The notes beneath the pieces were generated by a model. The model was not told the DNA's origin. It saw only the letters and a list, made by a program, of their open reading frames with translations, and did no database searches. A stretch of 53,413 nucleotides of DNA from Eubacteriales bacterium (GTDB lineage: Bacteria > Bacillota > Clostridia > Lachnospirales > Lachnospiraceae), in NCBI GenBank assembly GCA_030526265.1, contig JAUNDE010000009.1, positions 1-53,413 of the forward strand, in the 5' to 3' direction. Shown piece after piece: positions 52,270 to 53,413 of this stretch. Made by a program: the position numbers and the translations under genes. Position 1 is the first letter of the stretch. Each line of letters begins with the position of its first letter.

Positions 52270-52575
52270 ATGATAGTATTATCTGAAAAAACAGGAATAA
52301 AACCTTTGGTTTTACAGGAAATCAAACAGATAGCTCAAACTTATGAGGTAGAGAAGGTGATTCTTTATGGGTCACGCGCACGTGGAGATTTTAAGGAAAG
52401 AAGTGATATTGATTTAGCATTTTATGGTGGGGACAGTAGTCGGTTTATATTGTCGATAGATGAGGAAACGTCGACGTTGTTGGAATTTGATATTGTTGAT
52501 CTTCAAAAACCGGTTCAACCAGAATTATTAGAATCGATTAAGAGAGAAGGGGTTGTGATATATGAAAAAATTTGA
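52270..52575 (+). CDS. MNT-type nucleotidyltransferase (antitoxin)
   Basis: 101 residues, minimal nucleotidyltransferase fold. GSRARGDFKERSDIDLAF gives the Gly-Ser and the catalytic Asp-x-Asp. In MntA-HepT pairs this enzyme AMPylates or otherwise neutralises the HEPN toxin. It overlaps the next gene by 14 bases, fitting a toxin-antitoxin pair. Length equals known MntA. Partner and order are conserved. Confidence 0.88.
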   Translation: MIVLSEKTGIKPLVLQEIKQIAQTYEVEKVILYGSRARGDFKERSDIDLAFYGGDSSRFILSIDEETSTLLEFDIVDLQKPVQPELLESIKREGVVIYEKI

Positions 52576-52951
52576 AAACTTCCAAGCGGCATTAAGGAAT
52601 CTGAAAGATATTTATTCTTATCAGGAACCATATGGAAATGTTGTAATCACAGGAATAGTTGGATTGTATGAAATTTGTTTTGAACAGTCTTGGAAAGCTA
52701 TGAAGGAGATCCTGGAGAAGCATGGATATGCAGAGGGTGCAACAGGCTCGCCTCGAATGATTCTAAAGACGGCATATAAAGCAGGAATGATTTCCGATGA
52801 AGAATTGTGGTTAAGTGCACTTGTGTCAAGGAATAATGTTGCGCATGCATATAATGAAGCAATTGCAATTGATATTATTAATCAAACAAAAAGCAAATAT
52901 TATGAGATGTTTGTCCGGTTGGAAAAAATAATAGAACAGAACTGGCTTTAG
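52562..52951 (+). CDS. HEPN-domain protein (toxin partner)
   Basis: 129 residues, HI0074/HepT-like. All-helical with the RNase signature Arg-x4-His in SRNNVAHAYNE. Preceded by a stretch typical of substrate-binding HEPN (YEICFEQSWKAMKEIL). As a toxin it would cleave RNA. As a simple MNT partner it may just bind. Overlap with the nucleotidyltransferase gene supports one bicistronic unit. It lies about 50 bases before the rRNA promoters, the last gene before them. Confidence 0.87.
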   Translation: MKKFENFQAALRNLKDIYSYQEPYGNVVITGIVGLYEICFEQSWKAMKEILEKHGYAEGATGSPRMILKTAYKAGMISDEELWLSALVSRNNVAHAYNEAIAIDIINQTKSKYYEMFVRLEKIIEQNWL

Positions 52952-53004
52952 ATAAATAGCGAATTTTCACTTAAAATGAACTTTGAAAAAAGTTAAAAAA
53001 GGTG

Positions 53005-53033
53005 TTGACAATCAAAAACACCGGTGATATTAT
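53005..53033 (+). promoter_or_regulatory. rRNA promoter P1
   Basis: TTGACA (53005-53010), 17-base spacer, TATTAT (53028-53033), preceded by an A/T-rich stretch (about 52975-53002) that may be an UP element. First of two tandem promoters. Confidence 0.85.
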
Positions 53034-53110
53034 ATACGAGTCGCTTGCGGGAGACGGGAACGAAAACAGAAACGGTTTCGAAAGAAATCGAAAAAAGTTG
53101 GAAAAAGTTC

Positions 53111-53139
53111 TTGACAAACAAAAGCGAGAATGATATTAT
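53111..53139 (+). promoter_or_regulatory. rRNA promoter P2
   Basis: TTGACA (53111-53116), 17-base spacer, TATTAT (53134-53139). It repeats the P1 architecture, including a TGA just before the -10. The 106-base spacing is typical of tandem rRNA promoters. Confidence 0.88.
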
Positions 53140-53354
53140 AACATGGCTGACTCGCAAGAGACAGCGAACAACGAAAAGAACTTTGATAACTAAATAATAG
53201 ACAACATCCCTGAAAATTCTTACAGAGAATTATTCAGAACAGACATGAAATGTCGAACCTAAAGAACAGTAAACGGGATAGAAAAAGCTAGTATGTTTTT
53301 TCTGAACGGAATTGAACTTGATATTAACTCGCACTGAGGTGTGAGGTAAATATT
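53140..53354 (+). other. rRNA leader region
   Basis: No protein gene. Contains CTTTGATAACTAAATAA (about 53182-53198), resembling the boxA-like segment that precedes 16S in Firmicutes, a short hairpin GACAT-GAA-ATGTC (53242-53254) and A-rich stretches. It probably carries antitermination and RNase III processing signals. Confidence 0.5.

Positions 53355-53413
<59 letters not shown>

Overview
The window reads as chromosome from a low-to-mid GC, spore-forming member of the Firmicutes, most likely Lachnospiraceae (Clostridia). The basis is gene content and style: an alpha/beta-type spore protein, AddAB instead of RecBCD, PyrK/PyrD type 1B, a DUF1700/DUF4097/PspC/PadR cassette, FtsEX with a coiled-coil M23 hydrolase, Bacillus-like promoters and GGAGG ribosome sites, and a 16S rRNA 5' end of clostridial type. 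Nearly all genes lie on the + strand, leading into the rRNA operon at the right edge.

Layout. 1-830: decayed sequence with the C-terminal remnant of a helix-turn-helix/recombinase-like gene on the - strand. 875-2700: a small membrane protein, a threonine-aldolase-like PLP enzyme, a shared bidirectional terminator and a divergent zinc-ribbon protein. 2829-10849: a two-component system, an isolated hisH-hisF pair, ung, a P-type metal ATPase with an atypical CPI motif, a TPR lipoprotein and hflX. 10880-17850: addB-addA. 17958-20155: PadR-controlled envelope cassette with a palindromic operator on its own -10 box. 20261-21237: spore protein and a TagA-like glycosyltransferase. 21453-26622: a CdaR/PucR-type regulator, ftsE, ftsX, an EnvC/CwlO-like M23 hydrolase and a carboxy-terminal processing protease, which together form a division/wall-hydrolysis module. 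26742-31418: pyrC-pyrF-pyrK-pyrD-pyrE, followed by three small membrane proteins (one of only 50 residues) and a large M29-type aminopeptidase. 34642-38105: purE-purM-purN-purD.

38246-47538 is the most distinctive region: a fructoselysine-type (Amadori product) catabolic cluster. It holds two GntR/UTRA regulators, a PfkB kinase, an ABC sugar importer without its ATPase, two different SIS-domain deglycases, a FrlC-like epimerase and a DUF624 protein. The parts imply import of a glycated amine, epimerisation and phosphorylation, then cleavage of the sugar phosphate from the amine. Two transcription units (frlD... and the second deglycase...) carry a nearly identical 16-bp element just downstream of their promoters. 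The first deglycase has Asp where the second has the presumed catalytic Glu.

47628-52951: clpC, radA, an SGNH hydrolase and an MNT-HEPN nucleotidyltransferase/HEPN toxin-antitoxin pair. 53005-53413: two tandem strong promoters, a leader and the first bases of 16S rRNA, cut by the window edge.
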